Position numbers and translations under genes: made by a program. Shown here one piece after another: positions 28,592 to 36,761 of a DNA stretch of 64,000 nt. The notes under the pieces were generated by a model. It saw only the letters and a program-made list of their open reading frames with translations, did no database searches and was not told where the DNA came from. The first letter of the stretch is position 1. Each line of letters begins with the position of its first letter. This DNA is from Sphingobacterium sp. PCS056. GTDB taxonomy: Bacteria; Bacteroidota; Bacteroidia; Sphingobacteriales; Sphingobacteriaceae. The stretch lies in assembly GCF_023273895.1 (NCBI RefSeq), contig NZ_CP096883.1, positions 992,001 through 1,056,000 on the forward strand, given 5' to 3'.

Positions 28592-30511
28592 TTAGAATTC
28601 CCATCTTACGAAAGCCTCGATTGCTTCGTAGTTTGCAAGTCCCAATTGATCATATAATTCTGCCGTTTCACTTGTACGGTCTTCTGCACGTACCCAAAAT
28701 TCGCGAGGATCATCTCCAGGGAAAACTGGAAGATCTTTTTGAGACTGATGTTTAAAAATCGCTAAACGTTTACGGTACACCTCTTGTGGAGATAAAGGTA
28801 CAGCCATTTCGATTTCATGGATAGGATATTCATGCCAAGCTCCGCGGTATAACCATAACCAACAATCTTTTGTCCACTCATCAGTAGCTTTTAAGCGTCT
28901 CAATGCTTCATAAAGAATGTTAAAACAAACTTTATGTGTACCATGTGGGTCTGCAAAGTCACCAGCAGCAAATACTTGATGTGGTTTTACTTGACGTAGC
29001 AACTCCATGGTTTGTTGGATATCATCTTCAAAAGAAACATCCTTAGAAAACTTCTGTCTATCGTAGAATGGCAAATCTTGGAAATGAATATTGGCATCTG
29101 GTAGACCTACAAAACGAGCTCCAGCAATAGCCTCACCTTTACGAATTAAAGCTTTTATTTTGCGAACAATCTCTGTATCAATTTGATTAGGCTTCTTAGT
29201 AGCAAAAATATCGCGGCTTTCTTTATACAAAGCAGCAATTTTAGATGCATCAATACCCATCTCTTTTGCAAAATCTTCTGCAAACTCCAAATAACGAATC
29301 ACATCATCATCCCAAACAGCAGTATTACCACATGTTTGATACGCAACGTGTACATCATGACCTTGATCCGCTAGACGGATAAAGGTACCACCCATAGAGA
29401 TCACATCGTCATCTGGATGGGGTGAAAAAACAATTGATGTTTTCTTTGCAGGATTAGCACGTTCAGGTCTTTGCGAATCATCAACATTAGGTTTTCCTCC
29501 TGGCCAGCCCGTGATGGTATGCTGTAATTCATTGAAAATGCGAATATTGATATTATAAGCAGGACCTGTTTGAGTCACTAACTTAGCCATACCATGATTG
29601 TTATAATCCTCTTCTGTTAATTTCAGGATCGGTTTTTTCACTTCTAAAGATAACCAAACGACTGCTTTTTTTACTAAAACAGGAGTCCACTCAATATCTT
29701 CTGCTAACCAAGGCAAATCAAATCTTGTTAACAAAGAAGCCGAATCTGTATCTAAAATGAATTCAACATGATCGGATAATTGCAAGTAAGTTGCCGGAAT
29801 TTCTGATGAAATTTCACCTTCCACAGCTTTCTTGATGATTTCAGCCTTGTTGCCACTCCAAGCCATCAAAATAATTTCTCTAGCTTTGAAAATAGTACCA
29901 ACACCCATCGTAATTGCCTTACGTGGTACATTCTCTTTACCTCCAAAATCACGTGAAGCATCACGACGTGTTAAATCATCTAAAGTAACAACACGTGTAC
30001 CCGAGTTAGGAGCAGATCCCGGTTCATTGAAACCAATGTGACCTGTTCGTCCAATTCCTAAAATTTGAATATCTAAACCACCTAAATCAGTAATCTTTTG
30101 CTCATATGCCTCGCATGCTGCATTAATGAGGTCGGTTGCTAATGTTCCATCAGGAATATTGATATTTGATCGTTCAATGTCAACGTGATCAAATAAATTT
30201 TTATTCATGAAGGTGACATAGCTTTGTGCTGCATCCGGTTGCATAGGGTAGTACTCATCTAAGTTAAATGTGATCACATTTTTAAAACTTAGACCTTCCT
30301 CTTGATGTAAACGGATTAATTCAGCATAAACTTTAACGGGTGTTGCACCAGTAGCAAGACCTAAAATTGCATTTTCGCCATTTTTTTGCTTATTACGGAT
30401 AATATCCGCAATTCGCTTTGCAACAACTTTGGAAGCTGTGCTTGGGTCAGGATACACACTTACAGGAACTTTTTCAAAGCGTGTTGCTTCCAATAAATTT
30501 AATCTAGCCAT
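28592..30511 (-). CDS. nagB: Glucosamine-6-phosphate deaminase fused to a PIG-L/LmbE-type domain
   Basis: 639 residues in two parts. Residues 1-270 form a NagB domain, which normally converts glucosamine-6-phosphate to fructose-6-phosphate and ammonia (NLDEYY at 83-88, GHIGFNEPGS at 157-166). Residues about 355-565 form a PIG-L/LmbE deacetylase-like domain with the zinc motif H365-P-D-D-D. The fusion is the usual Bacteroidota form. Compared with E. coli NagB, Asp72, His143 and Glu148 are kept (Asp85, His158, Glu163), but the position of Asp141 is Thr156. The second domain might act as an N-deacetylase for acetylated amino sugars; this is unproven. It would fit downstream of the sialic-acid and hexosaminidase genes. 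Confidence 0.88.
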   Translation of the reverse strand: MARLNLLEATRFEKVPVSVYPDPSTASKVVAKRIADIIRNKQKNGENAILGLATGATPVKVYAELIRLHQEEGLSFKNVITFNLDEYYPMQPDAAQSYVTFMNKNLFDHVDIERSNINIPDGTLATDLINAACEAYEQKITDLGGLDIQILGIGRTGHIGFNEPGSAPNSGTRVVTLDDLTRRDASRDFGGKENVPRKAITMGVGTIFKAREIILMAWSGNKAEIIKKAVEGEISSEIPATYLQLSDHVEFILDTDSASLLTRFDLPWLAEDIEWTPVLVKKAVVWLSLEVKKPILKLTEEDYNNHGMAKLVTQTGPAYNINIRIFNELQHTITGWPGGKPNVDDSQRPERANPAKKTSIVFSPHPDDDVISMGGTFIRLADQGHDVHVAYQTCGNTAVWDDDVIRYLEFAEDFAKEMGIDASKIAALYKESRDIFATKKPNQIDTEIVRKIKALIRKGEAIAGARFVGLPDANIHFQDLPFYDRQKFSKDVSFEDDIQQTMELLRQVKPHQVFAAGDFADPHGTHKVCFNILYEALRRLKATDEWTKDCWLWLYRGAWHEYPIHEIEMAVPLSPQEVYRKRLAIFKHQSQKDLPVFPGDDPREFWVRAEDRTSETAELYDQLGLANYEAIEAFVRWEF

Positions 30512-30589
30512 TATTAGAATATAGTATTGATAGGGTGAATTACAAATTTATAAAATATTGTAGCTTATCCACCATTTTTTGTAAGATTT

Positions 30590-30641
30590 TAAAACGTTTA
30601 TAGCAAAAATGCAAATGCACACGATTGCTAAAACGTTTATA
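30590..30641. promoter_or_regulatory. Repeated operator-like sites upstream of nagB
   Basis: The 13-mer TAAAACGTTTATA occurs twice in direct orientation (30590-30602 and 30629-30641), each with a palindromic AAACGTTT core. Between them TAGCAA (30601-30606) and TTGCTA (30625-30630) form an inverted pair. They lie between the start of nagB and the end of the aminotransferase gene. LacI-type regulators often bind AAACGTTT-like cores; no regulator is identified. Confidence 0.4.
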
Positions 30642-30652
30642 TCTTCATTCCT

Positions 30653-31801
30653 CTAGATATTATTAAGTAAGTCAATTGCTTGTGTGAGTGTTTCTGTTCT
30701 TTTAGCAAAACAAATTCTCAAAATATATTGATCCAAATTCGATGTATAAAAAGCAGAAATAGGGATCAGTGCAACTTTGTTTTCAACCACCAATCTTTCG
30801 GCATAACTTAAGTCATGCTCAGATGAAATAGCACCATAGTCAACATTTATAAAATAGGTTCCTTCACTCGGTAAAACAGTAAATTTTGAATTTGCTATAC
30901 CCTTTACCAAGTAATTCCTCTTCTCTTCAAAAAAATGACCCAAATTTAAATAGCGATTCGTTTCTTCCAGATACTTAGCAAGTGCCATTTGCACTGCCCC
31001 ATTGACACTGAATACATTATATTGATGAATTTTTCTGAATTCTCGTGTTAACTCGACAGGCGCAATGCAGTAACCTACTTTCCAGCCCGTAACATGAAAT
31101 AATTTCCCAAATGACGCGATCACAAAACTTCTTTCCCGCAATACTGGATAAGCCACTAAAGAAATTGGCGCTCTACCGTCAAATACAAGATGTTCATATA
31201 CCTCATCACTTAAAATAAATGCATTAGATGAAGTAACAATAGCTGTCAAAGCATCAATATCAGCTCGTTTTAGCTGCCTACCAGTCGGATTATTCGGATT
31301 ATTAATAATGATCAATTTCGTTTTGCCATTGACTAAAATCTTCACATAATCCCAGTCGATCGCAAAATCTGGCGCCAACAGGGTTATGGGAATTACCTTC
31401 CCTCCAAATAATTTAACCGTTGGAGCATAGCAGTCGTAGGCAGGTTCAAAAATCAGTACTTCATCACCTATGTTCACAACCGTAGCAATAGCCGTAAAAA
31501 TAGCTTGTGTCCCCCCTGATGTAACTGTTATCTCATCATTAACATCGACATGCACCTGATGTGTATTCCAAACTTTTTCTGCTATTTTTTCACGTAACGG
31601 TAAAACGCCAGGCATTAGCGCATATTGATTAAATCCTGTATGCATATACGTGTGTACCAAATCAATCAAATCAGGGTCAGTATCGTAATCAGGAAATCCT
31701 TGTGCCAAATTTAATGCCCCATATTGTTGTGCTAATGCAGACATTTTACTAAATATGGTCGTACCCACCTCAGGAAGCTTAGATTGAAATTTTGAATTCA
31801 T
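30653..31801 (-). CDS. Methionine/aromatic aminotransferase-like PLP enzyme (class I, YbdL-like)
   Basis: 382 residues of the fold-type I aminotransferase family. The start (GTTIFSKMSALAQQYGALNLAQGFPDYD) is typical of the YbdL/kynurenine-oxoglutarate transaminase branch. Visible functional residues are N-N-P-N-N-P-T-G (167-174), the D-E-V-Y segment at 199-202, and the PLP lysine K233 in SFGKLFHVTGW. Enzymes of this branch use methionine, phenylalanine, histidine or kynurenine; the exact amino donor cannot be read from the sequence. It is probably monocistronic. Confidence 0.87.
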   Translation of the reverse strand: MNSKFQSKLPEVGTTIFSKMSALAQQYGALNLAQGFPDYDTDPDLIDLVHTYMHTGFNQYALMPGVLPLREKIAEKVWNTHQVHVDVNDEITVTSGGTQAIFTAIATVVNIGDEVLIFEPAYDCYAPTVKLFGGKVIPITLLAPDFAIDWDYVKILVNGKTKLIIINNPNNPTGRQLKRADIDALTAIVTSSNAFILSDEVYEHLVFDGRAPISLVAYPVLRERSFVIASFGKLFHVTGWKVGYCIAPVELTREFRKIHQYNVFSVNGAVQMALAKYLEETNRYLNLGHFFEEKRNYLVKGIANSKFTVLPSEGTYFINVDYGAISSEHDLSYAERLVVENKVALIPISAFYTSNLDQYILRICFAKRTETLTQAIDLLNNI

Positions 31802-31874
31802 AGCTAGTTAGAATAAAATGCTAAAATAATATTTTGCAACAGTTAATAGACAATTGTAAAATAAATGTATAAAA

Positions 31875-31916
31875 ATATAATATAATCTACCTAATTAATA
31901 GATTATATTATATTTG
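31875..31916 (+). promoter_or_regulatory. 15-bp inverted repeat overlapping the -7 box of the TlpA-like gene
   Basis: Arms 31875-31889 and 31899-31913 are exact reverse complements around a 9-nt centre. The right arm runs into TATATTTG (31909-31916), a -7-like box about 20 nt before the ATG at 31939. The arrangement suggests an operator that covers the promoter. Confidence 0.45.
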
Positions 31917-31938
31917 TAATCTAAATTCGTAAATAACA

Positions 31939-32619
31939 ATGAAAAAAATATTTTTATATTTCCTTTTCTGCTTACCATTATTGGCTGTAGCTCAAAAAAA
32001 GGAACTCACGAAAGCGGATTACATTGCCCGCGTCAAAGCAAATCCTGATTCCGTTTCCTCATTAATTGATTTGAGAAGAGTTGGTGGTTATACTCCCGAG
32101 TATGCAGAATTACAGAATCTGTATAATACACTAGGTAAAAAGGTAAAAAACTCCAAGGATGGCAAAGAGTTTAAAGCATATCTAAAAGCGCTGTCTACGG
32201 TAGAAATAGGCAAACAAGCACCAGCATTCACGCAAAATGATACCACAGGCAATCCCGTGAGCTTATCTGACTTTAAAGGTCAATATGTGCTGTTGGACTT
32301 TTGGGCATCTTGGTGTCCAGATTGTCGAGTAGAAAGTCCTGATCTAGTTAAAACGTATGCGGCCTTTAAAGACAAAAATTTTGAGATTTTAGGAATATCC
32401 TTTGATAGAGATCGAAACTCGTGGATCAAAGCTATCCATACCGATCAATTACATTGGAAGCATGTCTCCGACTTACAACGTTGGCAAAATAATGTAGGGA
32501 CATTGTATGGGGTCAAATCTATTCCACAAAATGTTTTAATAGACCCTACAGGAAAAATTATTGCACGAAATCTCCATGGAGAAGACTTAAACAACAAATT
32601 GAAAGAAGTACTAAAGTAA
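31939..32619 (+). CDS. TlpA-family periplasmic thioredoxin-like protein
   Basis: 226 residues with a signal peptide (about 1-18, LLAVAQ). A non-conserved helical stretch (about 20-88) precedes an AhpC/TSA-thioredoxin fold from about 90, with the redox motif C126-P-D-C129 in FWASWCPDCRVESP and a cis-proline region VKSIPQNVLID. Such proteins reduce or exchange disulfides of secreted proteins, often for cytochrome maturation or stress. CPDC rather than CPPC or CGPC may tune its redox potential. It is probably monocistronic and convergent with radA. Confidence 0.87.
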   Translation: MKKIFLYFLFCLPLLAVAQKKELTKADYIARVKANPDSVSSLIDLRRVGGYTPEYAELQNLYNTLGKKVKNSKDGKEFKAYLKALSTVEIGKQAPAFTQNDTTGNPVSLSDFKGQYVLLDFWASWCPDCRVESPDLVKTYAAFKDKNFEILGISFDRDRNSWIKAIHTDQLHWKHVSDLQRWQNNVGTLYGVKSIPQNVLIDPTGKIIARNLHGEDLNNKLKEVLK

Positions 32620-32627
32620 TTTTGATC

Positions 32628-32674
32628 TATAACATACAAAGGAGCGCTTATGAAGCGCTCCTTTGTATGTTATA
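32628..32674. terminator. Very long perfect hairpin between tlpA-like gene and radA
   Basis: Arms 32628-32649 and 32653-32674 are exact reverse complements: 22 bp with a 3-nt loop (ATG). It sits between two convergent stop codons, as expected of a bidirectional terminator, but it lacks a T-tract on either side. Confidence 0.65.
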
Positions 32675-32690
32675 ACCATATCTCCTGTTC

Positions 32691-34076
32691 TTATCCAAAC
32701 AAGGCTCTAAATACATCTTCTAATGTTGCCACAGGTCGAATCGCGATATTATACTTTTTAGGATCCAATCCTTTGGTATTAAACTTCGATATAAAAACAC
32801 CTTCAAATCCCAGTTTCTCAGCCTCAGCAATGCGTTGCTCGATGCGATTTACGGCACGAATTTCTCCTGAAAGCCCCACTTCTCCCGCAAATGTGATATT
32901 CGTTTTTACAGCAATATCCTGTTGTGATGAAATAATAGCAACGATCACAGCCAAATCTATGGCAGGGTCTTCCACACGCAATCCGCCAGCAATATTTAAG
33001 AAAACGTCTTGCGCGCTCAACCTAAAGCCAAAGCGCTTTTCCAGTACAGCAAGCAACATACTTAATCTTTTGGTATCAAATCCAGTAGAGGTACGCTGTG
33101 GGTTTCCAAATGCAGAATTACTGACCAATGCTTGTACTTCGATCATCATAGGACGTGCCCCCTCTAACATGGCCGCAATAGAAACCCCACTAACCGGAGC
33201 ATCTCGTTGCGAAATCATGATTTCAGAAGGATTAGAAACCTCTCGCAGTCCCGATCCTTGCATTTCATATATCCCTAGTTCGGAGGCAGAACCAAAACGA
33301 TTTTTCACGGCTCGCAAAATCCGGTATACATGATGTCGATCACCTTCAAATTGCAATACCGTATCGACCATATGTTCCAATACTTTGGGACCTGCGATAG
33401 AACCATCTTTAGTAATATGACCAACAATCAAAACAGGCGTACTTGTTTCTTTTGCAAAACGCAGCAACTCAGCAGTACATTCTCGCACTTGAGATACCGA
33501 CCCGGGGGCAGATTCAATTTGAGAAGAATGTAGCGTCTGAATGGAGTCGATCACAATCACATCGGGCTGTACTACCTCGATCTGTTTAAAGATATTCTGA
33601 GTAGAAGTTTCCGTTAAGATATAGCAATTTGCATTTGATGATTGTGACAACCGTTCCGCCCGCATTTTGATCTGTTGCTCACTTTCCTCTCCAGAAATAT
33701 ATAAGGTCTTCACCTGTGGAATAGATAACGCGAGTTGCAACATTAAAGTCGATTTACCGATACCGGGCTCCCCTCCGATCAAGACCAAAGACCCCGGAAC
33801 AATCCCTCCTCCAAGCACACGGTTAAATTCCTGATCAGGTGTTAAGATACGGGATTCATCTTGATACACGATCTCGTGGATAACGGCAGCTTTATTTGCG
33901 CGTTTAGGTGAGGATGTCACCGAAGTACTCCGCCATTCTGGAACTTTTGAACCTGATTTCTCGACAACTTCCTCCACTAAAGAATTCCATTGTTTACATG
34001 AAGGACATTGTCCCAGCCATTTTGCAGATTCAAATCCACAACTTTGACAGAAATATGCTGATTTTGTTTTAGCCAT
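32691..34076 (-). CDS. radA: DNA repair protein RadA (Sms)
   Basis: 461 residues in the usual order: zinc finger C10-x2-C13-x10-C24-x2-C27, RecA-like ATPase with Walker A GGEPGIGKST (101-110), the RadA-specific K-N-R-F-G motif (258-262), and a C-terminal Lon-protease-like domain. RadA is a helicase-like branch-migration factor in recombination and repair of stalled forks. All motifs look intact. The minus-strand TAAATTCG 4 nt before the ATG resembles a weak -7 box. Confidence 0.96.
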   Translation of the reverse strand: MAKTKSAYFCQSCGFESAKWLGQCPSCKQWNSLVEEVVEKSGSKVPEWRSTSVTSSPKRANKAAVIHEIVYQDESRILTPDQEFNRVLGGGIVPGSLVLIGGEPGIGKSTLMLQLALSIPQVKTLYISGEESEQQIKMRAERLSQSSNANCYILTETSTQNIFKQIEVVQPDVIVIDSIQTLHSSQIESAPGSVSQVRECTAELLRFAKETSTPVLIVGHITKDGSIAGPKVLEHMVDTVLQFEGDRHHVYRILRAVKNRFGSASELGIYEMQGSGLREVSNPSEIMISQRDAPVSGVSIAAMLEGARPMMIEVQALVSNSAFGNPQRTSTGFDTKRLSMLLAVLEKRFGFRLSAQDVFLNIAGGLRVEDPAIDLAVIVAIISSQQDIAVKTNITFAGEVGLSGEIRAVNRIEQRIAEAEKLGFEGVFISKFNTKGLDPKKYNIAIRPVATLEDVFRALFG

Positions 34077-34173
34077 TGTACGAATTTACCATTTTTTAAA
34101 CTTCTACATTTAGGTTATTAAAAATTCTTACCATATTTTGTAACAAGCACCGCGAATTATCGACTCATTAAGT

Positions 34174-34674
34174 ATGAATTTGGAACAAGAGTTTGTTATC
34201 CTTTTAGAAAAAAATCAAAATATTATACATAAAATCTGTAAAATATACACAGATCAAGAAGATGTACATAAAGATCTTTTCCAAGAAATAACGATACAGC
34301 TATGGCACTCTTATCCCAAATTCAGAGGAGAAGCCAAATTTAGCACATGGGCCTATAGAATTGGATTGAATACAGCCATCTCCCTATTTAGAAACAAGAA
34401 AAAAGCGATCAGTATCATACCTTGGGATCAAGCATTAGAAAAGATATCCTATGAAGAATACGACCCCCAAAAAGACGATCAGCTTCGCTATTTATATGAA
34501 GCCATACATCATTTAAATGATATTGAAAAAGCACTCGTATACCTCTATCTAGAAGATAAAGATTATACTGAAATTGCTGAGACCTTAGGAATTAGTGAAG
34601 TAAATGCACGTGTAAAAATGAATAGGACAAAAACAAAGTTAAAAGAGATTTTAAAAAAGAAAGGAGCTTTATAA
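34174..34674 (+). CDS. ECF-type RNA polymerase sigma factor
   Basis: 166 residues. The sigma-70 region 2 occupies about 20-85 (EDVHKDLFQEITIQLWHSYPKF, with FSTWAYRIGLNTAI). Region 4 occupies about 110-162 (ALVYLYLEDKDYTEIAETLGISEVNARVKMNRTKTKL). Region 3 is absent, as in ECF factors. Its stop overlaps the start of the next gene by one base (TAATG), so the two are translationally coupled. The partner is therefore a candidate regulator of the sigma factor. The target promoters are unknown. Confidence 0.9.
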   Translation: MNLEQEFVILLEKNQNIIHKICKIYTDQEDVHKDLFQEITIQLWHSYPKFRGEAKFSTWAYRIGLNTAISLFRNKKKAISIIPWDQALEKISYEEYDPQKDDQLRYLYEAIHHLNDIEKALVYLYLEDKDYTEIAETLGISEVNARVKMNRTKTKLKEILKKKGAL

Positions 34675-35288
34675 TGGATGAGTTGGATCAATTTAAAAAA
34701 CAATGGCAAGAGGATGAAAACTTCATTAAAGTAGATCAGACTGATATTAAAACCATGCTTCACAAAAGCTCTACATCGATCGTCAAATGGATCTTTATGA
34801 TCAGTCTCATAGAACTGAGCTTAGGCATTATTTTATCTTTGCTATTACCCAGTTCAAATAGAGATGAGTTACCGTTTTTTCATTTTGTAGATTATGCTTC
34901 GGAAGTAGTTTTTTATTGCGCAATAGCATATTTTATCTATAACTTCTTTAAATCATATACCAGTATCTCGAGCACCAGTAGCACAAAAAATCTATTAAGT
35001 AGGATATTAGAAACACGAAAACATGTTGAAAATTACATTAAATTCAACATCTATTTCATTATGTATTCCTTTTTCATATCATTTGTAGAATTGGCCATAC
35101 GCAAGATCAATCTAGCTAATCAATGGGGAGCAAATTTTTTAAAGGTTATTGCTATTGCTGTATTGATCACCTTAGTAGCATGTTTGTTTATTTCTATTTT
35201 TAAATTTTATTACAAAATCGTTTATCGAAGATTACTTAAAAAACTGAATAATAATTATGAAGAACTGACACGTTTAGAACAGGAGTAA
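34674..35288 (+). CDS. Membrane protein coupled to the ECF sigma factor, possible anti-sigma factor
   Basis: 204 residues not assignable to a named family. The N-terminus (about 1-38) is hydrophilic and acidic, with DELDQFKKQWQEDENF. It is followed by two closely spaced helices (about 39-58 and 72-90), a linker, and two more (about 122-142 and 155-180). It overlaps the sigma gene by one base. A cytoplasmic tail plus membrane anchor, encoded directly after an ECF sigma, is what an anti-sigma factor would look like, but no zinc anti-sigma motif (H-x3-C-x2-C) is present. The role is an inference from position. Confidence 0.6.
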   Translation: MDELDQFKKQWQEDENFIKVDQTDIKTMLHKSSTSIVKWIFMISLIELSLGIILSLLLPSSNRDELPFFHFVDYASEVVFYCAIAYFIYNFFKSYTSISSTSSTKNLLSRILETRKHVENYIKFNIYFIMYSFFISFVELAIRKINLANQWGANFLKVIAIAVLITLVACLFISIFKFYYKIVYRRLLKKLNNNYEELTRLEQE

Positions 35289-35323
35289 AATATAAGATTT
35301 TATATTTCCTACCTTTACAGACC

Positions 35324-35602
35324 ATGGAAAAGATTGCAGTCTATTATTTTTTATTTATTAATTTCATCAGCTTTTTAAGCTTTTATATAGACAAGCAAAA
35401 AGCTAAAAATAAAAGCAACAGAATCTCAGAAAAAACATTTCTCACCTATTGCATCATTGGCGGAAGCTTAGGTGGATTTGCAGCCATGCAATTATTCAGG
35501 CATAAAACAAAAAAGAGAAGCTTTTTGCTTCCCTTTTATTTTATCGCTGTGCTACATATTGGATTAATCTACGGTTATGCCCGCTACCATGGCTCAGTTT
35601 AA
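35324..35602 (+). CDS. DUF1294 family small membrane protein
   Basis: 92 residues with three hydrophobic stretches. The DUF1294 pattern is visible: FYIDKQKAK near residues 20-28, RISEKTFL, then GGSLGGFAAMQLFRHKTKK (about 45-65). Function is unknown. Its 3' end overlaps the 3' end of the convergent dipeptidase gene by 4 bases, so no terminator fits between them. Confidence 0.82.
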   Translation: MEKIAVYYFLFINFISFLSFYIDKQKAKNKSNRISEKTFLTYCIIGGSLGGFAAMQLFRHKTKKRSFLLPFYFIAVLHIGLIYGYARYHGSV

Positions 35603-36756
35603 TTTTCATTCTCTTTTAATATTCTTAAAAAGTTTAATCCCATGATCTTTGCAATATCAGATGAGTCATACCCCCTCTTCAAAAGAGCGTGAGTTAAATT
35701 CGGAAATTTGCTGACATCTTCCAAACCCTGCGGAGTCGATTCAATACCATCGTAATCGGAACCAATAGCTACGTGATCAATGCCTATCTTTTTTACTAGA
35801 TAGTCAATATGGTCCAATAATAAGGACATGGATACATTAGCTACATGCTTATGCTCACTTGTTAATTGCTCATACTGACTTGAAGCAGAAAGACTATAAT
35901 TACCTTGCTTTCCAAATTGTTTTTTATATAATTTCTTCACTCGCTTTTCGTAATTTTTATCCAGAAAACCAGAATAGAAATTAACGCCAACGACTCCCCT
36001 ATTTTTCTTCAAAGCCTCTAATTGGGCATCCTTCAAATTTCGAAAATGCGGGGTCAATGAATAAGAATTACTATGCGAGACTAAGACCGGTTTTGTGGAG
36101 ATTTCCAATACATCATAAAACGTTTGCTCTCCAGCGTGGGATAAATCCACCATCATCCCCAGTTTATTCATTCTCCTGATAATCTCTTTGCCCAATGCAG
36201 ACAATCCTTTTCCTTCCCTTGACTTTGTTTTAGATTCTTGAGCAGCAGCAGTTGCCCAAGACAAATCGTAGTTCCAAGTCAATGTCATATATCGTGCGCC
36301 TCGTTTATACAAAGCTTCTAGATTTTGCAGATCAGCCTCGATCATATTACCTCCTTCAATACCAATGAGCGCAGCAATCTTTCCAGATTTTATAATGCGT
36401 TCGATTTCATCGCTATTTTTAGCCATTTCGATCTGATCTGGGTTTTGATCTAATACCTTCTCCAGAGCATCAATTTGATCATTGGCATGCTTAAAAGCTC
36501 CCGATTTCCATTTTTTATCATCAGACCAAACCGCAAAAACTTGAACATCCACTCCGCCCACAATCAACCTGGGAATATCTGTATGATTTACCATCAATTG
36601 CTGACTGATATCATGCCCTTTTAAAATCGAGGTAATGATCACATCATTATGGCCATCAACCACAATCATCTGCTGATGAATCGATCCGTAATCTTGCGCT
36701 TTCGCAGTTCCAATTACTGATAATATCAAAGCCAATCGTAAAACGTAATTTTTCAT
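35599..36756 (-). CDS. Secreted M19 family (renal dipeptidase-like) dipeptidase
   Basis: 385 residues with a signal peptide (about 1-20, GTAKAQ). The binuclear zinc ligands of family M19 are present: H36 and D38 (VDGHND), E134 (GIEGG), H207 (DLSHAG) and H228 (VSHSNS), with D344-Y-D in the last barrel strand region. M19 enzymes hydrolyse dipeptides, often with a D-residue at the C-terminal side, and are found in breakdown of murein-derived peptides. It lies 5 nt after the stop of the serine hydrolase gene, so both are probably one operon acting on cell-wall or D-amino-acid peptides. Confidence 0.9.
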   Translation of the reverse strand: MKNYVLRLALILSVIGTAKAQDYGSIHQQMIVVDGHNDVIITSILKGHDISQQLMVNHTDIPRLIVGGVDVQVFAVWSDDKKWKSGAFKHANDQIDALEKVLDQNPDQIEMAKNSDEIERIIKSGKIAALIGIEGGNMIEADLQNLEALYKRGARYMTLTWNYDLSWATAAAQESKTKSREGKGLSALGKEIIRRMNKLGMMVDLSHAGEQTFYDVLEISTKPVLVSHSNSYSLTPHFRNLKDAQLEALKKNRGVVGVNFYSGFLDKNYEKRVKKLYKKQFGKQGNYSLSASSQYEQLTSEHKHVANVSMSLLLDHIDYLVKKIGIDHVAIGSDYDGIESTPQGLEDVSKFPNLTHALLKRGYDSSDIAKIMGLNFLRILKENEN

Positions 36757-36761
36757 AAATA

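Noticed and set aside
28592-28770. Split of the 639-residue nagB frame into two genes
   Set aside because: The frame is continuous and the NagB-LmbE fusion is the usual Bacteroidota arrangement.
32650-33333. 227-codon + strand open frame
   Set aside because: Entirely antisense to radA, whose motifs are all intact; the start lies in the terminator hairpin.
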